Shown one piece after another: positions 55,516-64,000 of a stretch of DNA of 64,000 nucleotides; the first letter of the stretch is position 1; each line of letters begins with the position of its first letter. The notes below the pieces were generated by a model. The model made no database searches. It was not told the DNA's origin and saw nothing but the letters and a program-made list of their open reading frames with translations. The translations under genes were made by a program, and so were the position numbers. Source of the DNA: Pseudomonadota bacterium (GTDB taxonomy: Bacteria; Pseudomonadota; Gammaproteobacteria; Acidiferrobacterales; UBA6901); assembly GCA_021819085.1 (NCBI GenBank), contig JAKASJ010000009.1, positions 40,804-104,803 on the forward strand. Reading direction: 5' to 3'.

Positions 55516-57645
55516 ATGATCAACGTAGAAGTGATCAGCTATTCGACGACCGCTGCGGCCTTCCTCGGCCTGGGTCTGCTGCTGCTCACCGGCCGGCAGG
55601 GGCAGATCCGCAAGAGACTCCTCGCGGTCGCGTCGCTCGCAAGCGTTGTCTGGGCGGCCACGGTGGCCTACCAGGCAGCCTACGGCGGCCTGCTGATCAT
55701 CGCGCAGATGCTCGAACTGCTGCGCGACCTCACCTGGTTTGCGTTTCTGCTGGCGATGCTGAGAGCGGTCTATCCCGACGACACCGGCACGACGCGTCGT
55801 TTCGCGGTCGTGTTCGGAACCGCCTCGGCCTTTACCGTCGCGCTCATGCTCCTCGCCCTGTACCGGATCACCGGCGGCTCGGCGCTCCGATTCATCGCCG
55901 GCAATGACGTGCTGGCCGGACAGCTGCTCATGAGCGTTGCCGGCCTCGTCGTCGTCGAGCAGCTGTACCGCAATACGCCACACGAGCAGCGCCGCGCGCT
56001 GAAATATCTGTGCGTCGGCGTGGGCGGCATGTTCGCCTATGACTTCTACCTCTATTCCGATGCCCTGCTCTTCCAGCGCGTCAGCGCCACGCTGTGGGAT
56101 GCGCGCGGCTTCATCCACGCCATGGTGGTGCCGGTGATCGGCATCGCGCTCGCCCGCAACCTGCAGTGGTCGCCGAACCGCGACGCCATCGACGTCTTCG
56201 TTTCCCGGCGCATCGTCTTTCACACCACCGCGCTGCTCGGTGCCGGCGTCTACCTGCTGGCGATGGGCGCCGGCGGCTACTACGTGCGCGAGTACGGGGG
56301 CAGCTGGGGTCTCGTCTTCCAGGCCATTTTTCTGTTCGGTGCCGGACTGGTGCTGGCCATCCTGCTGTTTTCCGGGCAGCTGCGCGCCAGCCTGCGCGTA
56401 TTCATCAGCAAACATTTCTTCGGGTACAAGTACGACTACCGCGACGAGTGGCTGCGATTCATCCGCACCCTGTCCTCGGGCGAACCGGCCACACAGCTGC
56501 GCGAGCGGGCGATCAAGGCCATCGCACAGATTGTCGAGAGTCCCGGTGGGATCCTGTGGATGCGCCGCGACAACGGACGCTTCGAGCCCGTGGCACGCTG
56601 GAACATGAGCGATCCGGTGCCCGCGTACGAATCGGCCGACGGGATCCTGGTGCGGTTCCTCGAACTGCGCGAATGGGTCATCAACCTCGATGAGCACGAA
56701 AAGTCGGTCCAGCGCTTCCACGGCGCCGAAGCGCCCGCGCTTCCCGACTGGCTGCATGCCATCTCCGCCGCCTGGCTGGTGGTCCCGCTGATCCTGCATG
56801 AAAACCTGATCGGTTTTGTGGTGCTGGCACGCTCTCCGCTTCTCCCGGTGCGCCACGAATTCAACTGGGAGGACTGCGATCTGCTCAAGACCGCAGGCCG
56901 CCAGGCGGCGAGCCACCTGGCGCAGCTGGAAGCCTCGCGCGCCCTGGCGGAAACGCGCCAGTTCGAAGCCTTCAACCGCCTCTCGGCCTTCGTGGTCCAC
57001 GACATCAAGAACCTGATCGCGCAGCTGTCGCTGGTGGTCTCCAACGCGGCGAAACACAAGCACAACCCGCAATTCATGGAAGACGCCATCCATACCGTCG
57101 AGAGTTCGATCGAGAAAATGAACCGCCTGCTGGCGAACCTGCGCAAAGACCACACCGAGGAGGACCGCCCGGTCCGGGTCGATCTGGTGCAGCTGCTCTC
57201 GGAGGTGGTCAGCGCCCACGGGATCCACCGCCCGGAGACGACCCTCGAGTGCGCGGGGCACGGGATCGCGGTCTCGGCCAACCGCGACCGCCTGTCGGCG
57301 GTGATCGGCCACGTCATCCAGAACGCACGCGAGGCAACGCCCGGCGACGGGCATGTCACGGTGCGCATGCGCGCCGACCGCCGTGAGGCCGTCATCGAGG
57401 TGGAAGACACCGGGTGCGGCATGGACGAGGCGTTCATACGGGAGCGCCTGTTCCGGCCGTTCGAATCCACCAAGGGCAGCGCCGGAATGGGCATTGGCGC
57501 CTATGAAACCCGCGAGTTCATTCGCGCGCTGGGCGGCAACATCGATGTCTTCAGCCGGCCGGGGCACGGCACGATCTTCCGCCTGCACGTGCCTCTGGCC
57601 GACAACCCCAGCCTCCCGATTGCATACCGGACAGGCAGCAATTAG
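55516..57645 (+). CDS. prsK: PEP-CTERM-system sensor histidine kinase PrsK
   Basis: A 709-residue membrane kinase. About eight TM helices fill residues 1-300, followed by a GAF-like domain about 320-470 (PGGILWMRRDNGRFEPVARW onward). The phospho-acceptor helix has FVVHDIKNLIAQLSL with His about 495. The HATPase domain has the N-box VIQNAREATP (about 599-608), G1 EDTGCGM, an F-box-like LFRPFES, and G2 KGSAGMGIG. The layout and position match PrsK (TIGR02916). It should phosphorylate the response regulator encoded 10 bp downstream. ATG 55516 (MINVEVISYS) is preferred over a TTG at 55489 because the membrane region starts directly after it. Confidence 0.9.
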   Translation: MINVEVISYSTTAAAFLGLGLLLLTGRQGQIRKRLLAVASLASVVWAATVAYQAAYGGLLIIAQMLELLRDLTWFAFLLAMLRAVYPDDTGTTRRFAVVFGTASAFTVALMLLALYRITGGSALRFIAGNDVLAGQLLMSVAGLVVVEQLYRNTPHEQRRALKYLCVGVGGMFAYDFYLYSDALLFQRVSATLWDARGFIHAMVVPVIGIALARNLQWSPNRDAIDVFVSRRIVFHTTALLGAGVYLLAMGAGGYYVREYGGSWGLVFQAIFLFGAGLVLAILLFSGQLRASLRVFISKHFFGYKYDYRDEWLRFIRTLSSGEPATQLRERAIKAIAQIVESPGGILWMRRDNGRFEPVARWNMSDPVPAYESADGILVRFLELREWVINLDEHEKSVQRFHGAEAPALPDWLHAISAAWLVVPLILHENLIGFVVLARSPLLPVRHEFNWEDCDLLKTAGRQAASHLAQLEASRALAETRQFEAFNRLSAFVVHDIKNLIAQLSLVVSNAAKHKHNPQFMEDAIHTVESSIEKMNRLLANLRKDHTEEDRPVRVDLVQLLSEVVSAHGIHRPETTLECAGHGIAVSANRDRLSAVIGHVIQNAREATPGDGHVTVRMRADRREAVIEVEDTGCGMDEAFIRERLFRPFESTKGSAGMGIGAYETREFIRALGGNIDVFSRPGHGTIFRLHVPLADNPSLPIAYRTGSN

Positions 57646-57655
57646 TATCGGGGGA

Positions 57656-59011
<1,356 letters not shown>

Positions 59012-59407
59012 GGCGAAGATCGTTTTGCGTCCAACCGCGCCACCGCGGAAGCGGCCGGCCGTGGGCGCAGCGCTTCGGTTTCGACAACCCATGGCCGGGG
59101 CGTGTCGGGGCGATTTCACGGTGGCCCGGTCCGCCATCGACCGCGCAGACGGGCCCCGGACGCCCGCCTTTTGGCCTGAGCGGCGCGCACGCGCAAGCCT
59201 CCCCGGGTTTCTCCTTCGTTTTATGGCTGGCCACACCTTCTCTTGATGACTGACCATGGATCCGACCGGCCTATCGGCATCCGGAAGCCCGCGGGCCGGT
59301 CACGGCGACTGCCGGCGATACGTTCGCGAGGCCGGAGCGGTGACGTTGGCGCGCGGCACGTCTATTTTCTGCTTGCGAAACGTATCTAATACTGATGCCC
59401 TTCGCAT
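59012..59407. other. Intergenic, no gene recognised
   Basis: 396 bp after prsR. It is GC-rich with inverted GC runs near 59040-59070 but no clear terminator. No gene is seen. Confidence 0.5.
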
Positions 59408-59640
59408 GTGGCTAATACGACACGACGACCCGGCCTCAGGAATTTCGTTTCCGGCCTGGCCGCAAGCGGGCGCTGCTTCTTTGCCGCGCGCGAAGCCCAG
59501 TCCGCACTCCGCATATCGCCTGCGGCCGCCCAGCTTGCGCTCAACCGCCTGGCCAGGCAGGGCGGCACCGCAAGTCCGACGCGGGGCTACTACTTCTGGT
59601 GCCGGGCACGGCGTGCGGACGCGCCGGCTCAGCGCGCGCG
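59408..59640 (+). pseudogene. Decayed N-terminal fragment of an AbiEi-like antitoxin/transcriptional regulator
   Basis: From a GTG at 59408 the frame encodes a winged-helix-like segment: GLAASGRCFFAAREAQSALR, ISPAAAQLALNRLARQGGTA, SPTRGYYFW. This pattern (Gly-Arg-x-Phe, then Leu-x-Ile-Ser-x-x-Ala-x-x-Ala-Leu-x-Arg-Leu, then Ser-Pro-x-Arg-Gly-Tyr-Tyr) is the N-terminus of AbiEi-type antitoxins of type IV toxin-antitoxin systems. After GYYF the expected VPxx sequence continues in another frame (LVPGTACGR), so the gene is frameshifted and truncated. No AbiEii toxin gene follows. It overlaps the 3' end of the small minus-strand gene by a few bases. Confidence 0.45.
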
Positions 59641-59835
59641 GGACGGCACGGCCGCCTCGAAATCCGTGCAGGCCGGAATCGGGCGCTGGATGATGTCGTG
59701 CCGTCCACAGATGCCGTTGTCCGCCCGCACTGCGGAATAGGCGGAACTCAGGATCCGCAGACCGGGCACCAGGCGCTCCAATTCCCCCGGATGGTCCGTG
59801 AAGTGGCGGCAGTGCCGGCAGGTTTGCAGGGTCAT
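59629..59835 (-). CDS. Small Cys/His protein, possible zinc-binding, unknown function
   Basis: A 68-residue protein: MTLQTCRHCRHFTDHPGE, then LRILSSAYSAVRADNGICGR, then HDIIQRPIPACTDFEA. Spaced CxxC, CxxH-like and Cys residues (CRHC near 6-9, CGRH near 44-47, C near 57) could bind a metal. The sequence is compact and not random-looking, and I recall similar short proteins in sulfur- and iron-oxidising proteobacteria, but I cannot name a family. It lies 58 bp after the end of the YeiH-like gene on the same strand, separated by a strong hairpin, so it may be expressed only at read-through level. The first ATG is used. Confidence 0.55.
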   Translation of the reverse strand: MTLQTCRHCRHFTDHPGELERLVPGLRILSSAYSAVRADNGICGRHDIIQRPIPACTDFEAAVPSRAR

Positions 59836-59857
59836 GCGCCCTCCCGTCGATGGAAAT

Positions 59858-59886
59858 GCACCCGCCGGGCATCACCCGGCGGGTGC
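59858..59886 (-). terminator. Strong hairpin after the YeiH-like transporter gene
   Basis: A perfect 12-bp GC-rich stem (GCACCCGCCGGG with CCCGGCGGGTGC) and a 5-base loop, 8 bp past the stop codon at 59894 on the minus strand. Reading on, ATTTCC follows, a weak T-rich tail. It probably ends the transporter mRNA or attenuates it before the small gene. Confidence 0.65.
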
Positions 59887-59893
59887 GGCTGCC

Positions 59894-61282
59894 TTACAGA
59901 TTCGACCAGTAGCTGCCGAACACGTATACGGAAAGAATATACCCGAGCACCACGTTCATCAGGACGCCGATACTGAACGCGCTGAATGTCTTCCATCCGA
60001 CCGGAGCGAGATCGCGGAAGCGCGTCGTCAGACCGATACTGAGGAAGCAGAAGATGAATGCCCAGGTCCGCAGCGATACCAGCGGCAGGATGAGTCCGGG
60101 TTTGACGACGTTGTTGAAGTCCGCAATCGAGTAGCTGTTCGTCACCATCGTCATCAGGAGGGACGCCACGAAAAAGCCGATGACGAACTTCGGAAACCGC
60201 CACCAGACTTCCCGCACATCCGGCTTCGTGCCCCGCTCCTTGCTCTCCCAGACCATGGTGGCGACCAGCGCCCAGGCAAACGACCAGATGCCGATCCACA
60301 GGTCACGGCCGATCACCTTCATCAGGGTAAAGGCCTTGATCGCCACGTCCTCGTTACCCGCCATTTTGCCGTACGCGCTGGCCGCAGCGAAGCCGGCGGC
60401 GTCAGCGAACTCCGAGGTCCCGATCCATGCCCCGGCCACGCCGGGATGGAGATTGAGGGCACGCGAAATGAACGGCAGGATCAGGATCATCACCAGCGCC
60501 CAGCCCACGACCAGCGTCACTGAAGTATAGAGATGCTCTTTCTTGGCACCGACCGAAGCGGCGATCGCCATGGATGCGGACACCCCGCACACCGAACCGC
60601 CCACACCGATCACGGCGGCGAGCCGCCGGTCAAGTCCGAACACGCGGGTCGCGACAAAGAAAATGGTCAGGCAGGTGGCCAGCGAGATGACCGTCGCCTG
60701 AGCAATCGCCACGGGACCGGCGGTCAGCACCAGGGTGATGGGGAAAGTCGCCCCGAGCAGGACAATGCCAAGCTTGATGAAGTACTCGACCCGCAACGCG
60801 CTGTCCAGCCAGGCCGGGAGCCTGAACAGGTTGGCCAGCACCAGGCCAAGGACCAACGCCACCAGCGGCGGCTCCATGTTGAACTCGGCCGCCTTTGCCC
60901 AACCCGAGATCGCGAACATGACGATCGACAGCAGGTACAGAAACACGAAGCTGGGGATGAACTCGGACAGCTTGATGCCCATTATCCGGGCGCTGGCGCC
61001 GAAGATGACGAGCCAGGCGATGAACTGCAGGAGATACAGATGGGCGTTCTGCGTGAAGTGATCCTGCAACTGCCCCCAGGAACTCCATTTGAGGCCACCG
61101 GGATTGATGGCCAGGGATTTGAGAATGGTGCTGCCGTTGATGAACAGAAGAATGGCGACGACCATGAGGCCCAGACCGATCCACACGGCCCACCAGTCCT
61201 CCTTGAGATAAAGCTCTTTCCAGCCCAGTTTCTTCGGCTTGGCGCCTTCACTGCTTTCGTCCCACGACTCTAACTTTGTCAT
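59894..61282 (-). CDS. YeiH/UPF0324-family putative sulfate exporter
   Basis: A 462-residue membrane protein with about 11 hydrophobic segments, of the Cons_hypoth698 (PF03601) family. Recognisable segments are EPPLVALVLGLVLANLFRLP, FIKLGIVLLGATFPITLVL, VIGVGGSVCGVSASMAIAA, and WIGTSEFADAAGFAAASAYG. It is longer than E. coli YeiH (about 350) through an N-terminal cytoplasmic part plus two extra helices. The family is annotated as putative sulfate or sulfonate exporters. In a sulfotransferase-rich region sulfate handling is attractive but unproven. ATG 61282 (MTKLESWDE) has GGAGGAG eight bases upstream and is preferred over a TTG at 61300. Confidence 0.82.
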   Translation of the reverse strand: MTKLESWDESSEGAKPKKLGWKELYLKEDWWAVWIGLGLMVVAILLFINGSTILKSLAINPGGLKWSSWGQLQDHFTQNAHLYLLQFIAWLVIFGASARIMGIKLSEFIPSFVFLYLLSIVMFAISGWAKAAEFNMEPPLVALVLGLVLANLFRLPAWLDSALRVEYFIKLGIVLLGATFPITLVLTAGPVAIAQATVISLATCLTIFFVATRVFGLDRRLAAVIGVGGSVCGVSASMAIAASVGAKKEHLYTSVTLVVGWALVMILILPFISRALNLHPGVAGAWIGTSEFADAAGFAAASAYGKMAGNEDVAIKAFTLMKVIGRDLWIGIWSFAWALVATMVWESKERGTKPDVREVWWRFPKFVIGFFVASLLMTMVTNSYSIADFNNVVKPGLILPLVSLRTWAFIFCFLSIGLTTRFRDLAPVGWKTFSAFSIGVLMNVVLGYILSVYVFGSYWSNL

Positions 61283-61979
61283 ACGGGTGGTCTCCTCCAA
61301 CTGAATGTTGTGTGTGGACCTTGACGCTTATCCGGTATGCCAACTCCAGAATCCCGATGCGTATCCCTACGGGGTGGTTTAAATCAACCGCCTTAAGTGC
61401 AGCATAGCATGGACAGCACGACAGGGAAGAGTCCATTTAAAATTTGTGTATTTGAAAATTATTCACTTGTTTTCAAATAGATGTGAGCCATTTGGGCCGT
61501 GCTGGCTGTCTGTGTCGCCGGGGAACGATGGAAAAACCCGCGCAGCCGGCCTGTTATCGTGGGCCTGGGTTCCCGCCGGAGGAATCCCATCCGGCCCGGT
61601 GTGCGGTCTGTCCGTCAATGCGCAGGCCCCGGGCCCTGCCGAACGCAGGGGTTTAACGCTCGTGGAAATTTCTGTCGGGACCGATCGGGTGGCGGGCACC
61701 GGGGTCCGGACAATCACCGGTATGCACCCGCGCACCGGCGCCCGCACCGACCCGGAACTGCATCGCTGCATGAAATCGCAATACCCGCATGCGGGCCGGC
61801 ACACCGACTCCGGCCTGGCGCGATCGGAACCCATATCGGACGATGAACCTCCGTGCAGCGACCGACACGGGGGCCGGGACACGTGACCACTCCAGCCCTG
61901 GCTGCGGCACCCATTTCCGAATCCGGACACGGGGCGGGGATGATACTATCCTGCGCACGGGGACCGCGTGCGCCGCTAA
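61283..61979. other. Intergenic between YeiH-like gene and insertion sequence
   Basis: About 700 bp. The 170 bp nearest the transporter are AT-rich and hold an inverted repeat (annotated separately). The remainder, about 61500-61979, is GC-rich with only short overlapping frames of no recognisable content. The insertion sequence begins at 61980. Confidence 0.5.
61449..61479. promoter_or_regulatory. AT-rich inverted repeat upstream of YeiH-like gene
   Basis: TATTTGAAAA pairs perfectly with TTTTCAAATA around an 11-base spacer. It lies about 170 bp upstream of the transporter start. Spacing and AT-rich arms resemble operator sites of LysR-type or similar dimeric regulators, which often control YeiH-type genes. 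Confidence 0.5.
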
Positions 61980-61999
61980 CCCATCTTTCGCTATTCGCC
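61980..61999 (+). repeat. IS left inverted repeat
   Basis: Twenty bases, CCCATCTTTCGCTATTCGCC, the exact reverse complement of 63981-64000. It could extend further left only if the right copy continues beyond the window. Confidence 0.9.
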
Positions 62000-62140
62000 T
62001 CCCTATCAACTCCGTTCGTTGATTTTGGCTGGTCGTAACGCATTGAAGTGCTTCGCCTTTGATAAGGCCGACGTTGAAAAACCGCGTGTAGTGAAGACTT
62101 TGGTTGTTGCCAACGTCGCCCAAGCTTTTACACTGTGCGC

Positions 62141-63925
62141 ATGTTTTTGAAATGCACCGAACGGCGCAAGGACGGCAAGACGCACCGCTACTGGAGCGTG
62201 GTCGAGAACCGTCGGCTGGCCAAAGGCCGTATCGCTCAGCGCCACGTCCTGTATCTGGGTGAGATCAGCGACACGCAACAACAGGCATGGCGTAACACCG
62301 TCGAGGTCTTTGATGAGGGTCGCGCGCGCCAACTCGCCCTGGTGGCGCATGATGCCGGGGCGCTGGATGAGACGGATGTCGTCAGCCTTCGAATCAATGA
62401 GCTCACGCTCAATCACCCGCGCCAGTGGGGGGCCTGCTGGCTCGCCGGCGTGCTGTGGAACCAACTGGCGTTACCGGAGTTCTGGGAAGCGCGGCTGGGT
62501 GCCTCGCGCAAAGGCACCCGGTGGGCGGCCGTCCTGCAGACGCTCGTCACCTACCGACTGATCGATCCGGGCAGCGAATGGCGCCTGCATCGCCACTGGT
62601 TTACCTCAAGCGCGATGGCCGACTTACTCGATGCCGATTTTACATTGGCCGAGAAAGACACCTTGTACCGTTGCCTCGATAAGCTCCTGGTGCACAAGGA
62701 TGATCTGATCTCGCATTTGCGGGCGCGTTGGGGTGAGCTCTTCGCGGTCCGCTTCGATGTGTTGCTCTACGATCTGACCTCCACGTATGTGGAGTCCGAC
62801 ACGCCCCGTGGGGAAGAGGATCTGCGTCAGTACGGGTACAGCCGCGACAAGCGCGGCGATTGCCGGCAGGTGGTCATCGGCCTGATTGTCACCCCGGAGG
62901 GCTTCCCGTTGAGTTACGAGGTACTCGCCGGCAACACCGCGGATTGCACCACGCTCGGAGACTTCTTGAAGCGCATCGAGGCGCGTTACGGCAAGGCAAA
63001 TCGAGTCTGGGTCATGGACAGAGGTGTGCCGACGGAGGCCACGCTGGCACAAATGCGGGCCATGGGCGCTTTCTATCTGGTCGGCACACCCAAAGGACGG
63101 CTCACGAAATTGGAGGGCGATTTACTGGCACAGCCTTGGCAGCGGGTGCGTGAAGGATTACAGGTGAAGCAACGGCCGCATGAAGGGGAAACCTATGTCC
63201 TGGCCGCGAGTGAGAAGCGTGTCAGTAAAGAGCGCGCCATGCGTAAGCGTCGTCTCAAAAAATATGTGGCCACCTTGAAGCAATTGCAGGCGAAGTTTCC
63301 GGCACGGGATCAATTATTGATGCGCATCGGGGCAGCCAGAAAAGCGGCCGGACGCGCCGCTGGTCTGATCACCCTTGAGTTGCCCAAGACGGATGAGGCG
63401 GTCACGGCACAAACCTTTTGCTTCGCGCTCGATCGCAAGAAGTTGCGGCGAGCGCGGCGTCGCGAAGGCCGCTATTTGCTGCGCACCAACTTAACCGGTG
63501 ATGATCCCTCGCAACTGTGGACCTTCTATGTGCAGCTGACCGAGGTCGAGCAGGCCTTCAAGGAACTCAAACACGATCTCGCGATCCGTCCGCTTTACCA
63601 TCAACTCGAACATCGCATCGAGGCGCACATCTTCGTGGCCTTCCTCGCCTATTGTTTGCAAGTCACTCTCAAATATCGGTTGAAGCACCGGGCACCGGGA
63701 TTAACGCCACGGGTGGCGCTCGAGAAGTTCAAAACGATCCAGATGATCGATGTGCAGATACCCACGAGTGATGGGCGAACGCTCACGCTCTGCCGTTACA
63801 CCCAACCCGAGCCCGAGCATCGTATGTTGCTCGATGTGCTGCAGCTGCGGTTGCCCGCCCAACCGCCCCCAAAGATTACCGCCAAACAACTCCGCGCCAC
63901 CGTTGCCGACACCCGCGTGGCGTAG
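62141..63925 (+). CDS. IS1634-family DDE transposase
   Basis: A 594-residue transposase. Catalytic residues are visible as D211 in VLLYDLTSTYVE, D293 in VWVMDRGVPTE, and E470 in LTEVEQAFKELKHDL, the last with the family's aromatic and basic surroundings, followed by HIFVAFLAYCL. A long insertion domain between the second Asp and the Glu is typical of this group. The frame is intact, so the element may still move. ATG 62141 (MFLKCTERRK) is used, and a GTG two codons earlier is possible. The gene fills the element, leaving 161 bp on the left and 75 bp on the right. Confidence 0.92.
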   Translation: MFLKCTERRKDGKTHRYWSVVENRRLAKGRIAQRHVLYLGEISDTQQQAWRNTVEVFDEGRARQLALVAHDAGALDETDVVSLRINELTLNHPRQWGACWLAGVLWNQLALPEFWEARLGASRKGTRWAAVLQTLVTYRLIDPGSEWRLHRHWFTSSAMADLLDADFTLAEKDTLYRCLDKLLVHKDDLISHLRARWGELFAVRFDVLLYDLTSTYVESDTPRGEEDLRQYGYSRDKRGDCRQVVIGLIVTPEGFPLSYEVLAGNTADCTTLGDFLKRIEARYGKANRVWVMDRGVPTEATLAQMRAMGAFYLVGTPKGRLTKLEGDLLAQPWQRVREGLQVKQRPHEGETYVLAASEKRVSKERAMRKRRLKKYVATLKQLQAKFPARDQLLMRIGAARKAAGRAAGLITLELPKTDEAVTAQTFCFALDRKKLRRARRREGRYLLRTNLTGDDPSQLWTFYVQLTEVEQAFKELKHDLAIRPLYHQLEHRIEAHIFVAFLAYCLQVTLKYRLKHRAPGLTPRVALEKFKTIQMIDVQIPTSDGRTLTLCRYTQPEPEHRMLLDVLQLRLPAQPPPKITAKQLRATVADTRVA

Positions 63926-63980
63926 TGCAGACTTTTAAGACCGCTACTCGATAAATCAAAGAGTTAGGATCGTCAGTACG

Positions 63981-64000
63981 GGCGAATAGCGAAAGATGGG
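63981..64000 (-). repeat. IS right inverted repeat
   Basis: The exact reverse complement of 61980-61999. It coincides with the window's last 20 bases. Confidence 0.9.

Larger units (their letters stand above)
61980..64000 (+). mobile_element. IS1634-family (IS4 superfamily) insertion sequence, apparently complete
   Basis: 2021 bp bounded by perfect 20-bp inverted repeats (61980-61999 and 63981-64000), with one intact transposase gene. The right repeat ends on the last base of the window, so its outer flank and any target duplication cannot be checked. Confidence 0.9.

Overview
The window (64 kb, moderately GC-rich, dense Gram-negative-style coding) is most of an exosortase-linked exopolysaccharide (EPS) locus from a proteobacterium. 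The evidence is an exosortase with a fused EpsI domain, the PrsK/PrsR/PrsT trio, the exosortase-associated export ATPase, kinase, chain-length and outer-membrane proteins, FadL-type and Wza-type outer-membrane proteins, and a VPLPA-CTERM substrate. DsrE2 and a YeiH-type putative sulfate exporter hint at a sulfur-metabolising gamma- or betaproteobacterium. That lineage guess is inference only.

Left arm, 1-9.3 kb: five proteins share one N-terminal cap plus a TPR array. They differ at the C-terminus: two sulfotransferases, one SAM methyltransferase, one GT41 (O-GlcNAc-transferase-like) glycosyltransferase, and one cut by the window edge. The set looks like a modular family of TPR-guided modification enzymes. 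10.2-14.3 kb: a FadL-family porin, a secreted protein with an unusual Cys-TM-Arg tail, and a glutamic-type (CPBP) intramembrane protease. The last two resemble a JDVT-CTERM/MrtJ sorting pair, which would be a second C-terminal sorting system beside the exosortase. A Cys-containing protein of unknown function follows on the minus strand.

15.8-22.7 kb: export and assembly module (Wza-like protein, TIGR03016-like outer-membrane protein, chain-length determinant, tyrosine-kinase-like ATPase, ExeA-like ATPase). 23.7-28.3 kb: DsrE2, a TIGR03790-family protein, and wecC-wecB for UDP-ManNAcA. 28.4-36.5 kb, minus strand: glycosyltransferase, Wzy-like polymerase, AsnB-type amidotransferase, MurJ/Wzx-like flippase, a decayed stretch, and a Tat-exported putative glycoside hydrolase. 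37.0-48.4 kb, plus strand: VPLPA-CTERM protein preceded by a tandem 22-bp repeat, sulfotransferase, glycosyltransferase, second AsnB, methyltransferase, bi-domain oxidoreductase, heparinase II/III-like protein, glycosyltransferase. 48.6-59.0 kb: exosortase-EpsI fusion, WecA/MraY-family initiating transferase with an extra C-terminal membrane domain, PrsT, PrsK and PrsR.

Right arm, 59.0-64.0 kb: a decayed AbiEi-like antitoxin fragment, a small Cys/His protein, a YeiH-type transporter, and a complete IS1634-family insertion sequence whose right inverted repeat ends at the last base of the window.

A coherent working model, inferred rather than shown, is as follows. The glycan is started by the WecA-like enzyme on undecaprenyl phosphate. 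ManNAcA and other sugars are added, some uronic acids are amidated by the AsnB proteins, and some residues may be methylated or sulfated. Repeat units are flipped and polymerised (Wzx/Wzy), exported through the Wza/Wzz apparatus, and trimmed by lyase or hydrolase activities. The exosortase sorts VPLPA-CTERM proteins associated with the EPS, and PrsK/PrsR control expression.
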